Positions 5,048 through 6,073 of a stretch of 6,073 bases of DNA are shown one piece after another. The notes below the pieces were generated by a model, which made no database searches, had not been told where the DNA came from, and saw only the letters and a list, made by a program, of their open reading frames with translations. The stretch comes from an uncultured Phycisphaera sp. Lineage in GTDB: Bacteria > Planctomycetota > Phycisphaerae > Phycisphaerales > SM1A02. The stretch lies in contig CALDQF010000442.1 of the NCBI GenBank assembly GCA_937911845.1, positions 1 through 6,073 of the forward strand. The letters are read 5' to 3'. The translations under genes were made by a program, and so were the position numbers. Within the stretch, counting starts at the first letter, position 1, and each line of letters opens with the position of its first letter.

Positions 5048-6073
5048 TTAGGGATGCTGCACCAGCTTTTTGAAGGCTTCTCCTCTTCTTTCGTAATTTT
5101 CGAATTGGTCCCAACTCGTTGCGCCAGGGGAAAGAAGCAGTTGCTCTCCTGGCGCAAGTTCTGAAGTGGCGGCGGTTACGGCAGCATCCAAGTTCATGGC
5201 GTGCATGCATGGTCCCTGGGCACGCGTATGCAGTTCTTTTCCGATTTCTCCAATGGTGTAGGTCTTGACGCATTGGTCAAACAGATCACACAGCGGTCCG
5301 AGGTCGGTCCCTTTGCCTTTCCCTCCAGCAATCAATCGCACCGGCCCCTTCTCTCGAACCGCGGCAATCGCCAATGCAACTGCTTCAGCCGTGGTGGCTT
5401 TGGAGTCGTTCCAAAAACCGTTTTTGGGGAAGTGCGGGACAACCACCCGTTCCAACCGGTGGGGAAGTCCCGTGAACGAGGCCAGTCCCTTTTCGAAATC
5501 AGTTGCCGGCCGATGGGATGCCAATGCGGTCACGGCGGCGAGGGCGGCAGCCGCGTTGATGCGGTTGTGGTGGCCGGGCACCAGCAGTTTGCCTTCATAG
5601 GGTGAAAGGGTGCTGCCGTCCAGCGACACCTTGGCGTGGTCCAAGATGGCTTGCTTGCACTGGGCGTAGTGCCCCATGTCGCCATGCCAATCCAAATGGT
5701 TGGGGACCAAGTTGGTTCGCAGGGCGACGTCGAAGGTTGGCTGGGGGGCCTTCGGCGCTTCGTACAGCCACCATGCCATTGCGCTCGACAGTTCCACCAC
5801 CAACGTGTGGTCCTTTGGTGTTCCAATCAAAGACTCACCCAAGTTGCCACCGCGTGTTGCGGGGATGTCTGCTGCGACCAATGCCGCGTGGGTCATGGCG
5901 GTGGTGGTGCTTTTGCCCGCGCTACCGGTGATGGCAATGGTCTTGCGATCACTGAGTTGACCCAGCGTGCGTGCAATTTCGGTCGTGATGGTGGCGCCCG
6001 CTTGCCATGCACTTTGGAGATAGGGGTTCTTCCAAGGTTGGGGGACGGCGGGGGTGGCGATGACCAGCTCGGC
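5048..6073 (-). CDS. murD: UDP-N-acetylmuramoyl-L-alanine--D-glutamate ligase (partial, 5' end outside window)
   Basis: MurD adds D-glutamate to UDP-MurNAc-L-Ala in cytoplasmic peptidoglycan precursor synthesis, using ATP. The 341 visible residues lack roughly the first 100 of the N-terminal UDP-binding domain and stay open to the window edge. Seen in order (fragment numbering): SPGVP-like ATPAVPQP (6-13), the P-loop GSAGKST (50-56), GGNLG (75-79), VVELSS (92-97), PNHLDWHG (124-131) with the ligase His, GHHNRIN, FTGLPHRLE, NDSKATTAEA with the substrate-binding Lys, GGKGKGTD, and LLSPGATSWDQF...RRGEAF near the end. The P-loop differs from the usual GTNGKST at two positions, keeping Gly-Lys-Ser. 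The ATG at 5896 lies inside the gene after the P-loop and is not its start. The stop is 17 bp from the asnS stop, tail to tail, and no clear terminator hairpin lies between them. Confidence 0.96.
   Translation of the reverse strand, partial: AELVIATPAVPQPWKNPYLQSAWQAGATITTEIARTLGQLSDRKTIAITGSAGKSTTTAMTHAALVAADIPATRGGNLGESLIGTPKDHTLVVELSSAMAWWLYEAPKAPQPTFDVALRTNLVPNHLDWHGDMGHYAQCKQAILDHAKVSLDGSTLSPYEGKLLVPGHHNRINAAAALAAVTALASHRPATDFEKGLASFTGLPHRLERVVVPHFPKNGFWNDSKATTAEAVALAIAAVREKGPVRLIAGGKGKGTDLGPLCDLFDQCVKTYTIGEIGKELHTRAQGPCMHAMNLDAAVTAATSELAPGEQLLLSPGATSWDQFENYERRGEAFKKLVQHP

Overview
This window is bacterial chromosomal DNA, moderately GC-rich (about 60% by eye) and densely coded. It carries ordinary core genes: panD, groEL, groES, asnS and murD. 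There are no mobile elements, CRISPR repeats, tRNAs or rRNAs. The host lineage is not fixed by the sequence. The chaperonin layout (small unknown genes between groES and groEL, and a GroEL without a GGM tail), a leaderless-type panD promoter and a sigma-54-like promoter would fit a lineage outside the classical model bacteria. A planctomycete or relative is my low-confidence guess.

Layout from left to right. Positions 1-68 (minus) hold the first codons of a gene that overlaps the panD stop by ATGA and leaves the window. Next are panD (65-460, minus), a strong intrinsic terminator (472-506) whose T-tract overlaps a likely leaderless panD promoter, and groEL (534-2159, minus). Two small unknown genes follow (2198-2425 and 2459-2677, minus), then groES (2680-2970, minus) and a degenerate response-regulator receiver gene (2967-3446, minus) that overlaps the groES start by ATGA. 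A 177-bp divergent intergenic region (3447-3623) separates this cluster from asnS (3624-5030, plus). After a 17-bp convergent gap, murD (5048 to the window edge, minus) is cut at its 5' end.

Transcription of the chaperonin cluster reads receiver gene -> groES -> small ORF 1 -> small ORF 2 -> groEL -> terminator. Gaps and overlaps are tight enough for one operon. The most interesting region is its control region. It contains no TA dinucleotide, so a TANNNT-type sigma-70 -10 box is impossible on either strand, and no CIRCE element was seen. It does hold a 16-of-17 match to the sigma-54 -24/-12 consensus, placed so that the predicted transcript begins about 17 nt before the receiver start codon and just includes its Shine-Dalgarno. 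Two related GCCA...TGGC dyads lie upstream, about four helical turns apart, at roughly -52 and -94. Together these suggest an enhancer-activated, sigma-54-dependent chaperonin operon led by a phosphorylation-incompetent receiver protein. This is a hypothesis built from sequence pattern and spacing, not a demonstrated system.
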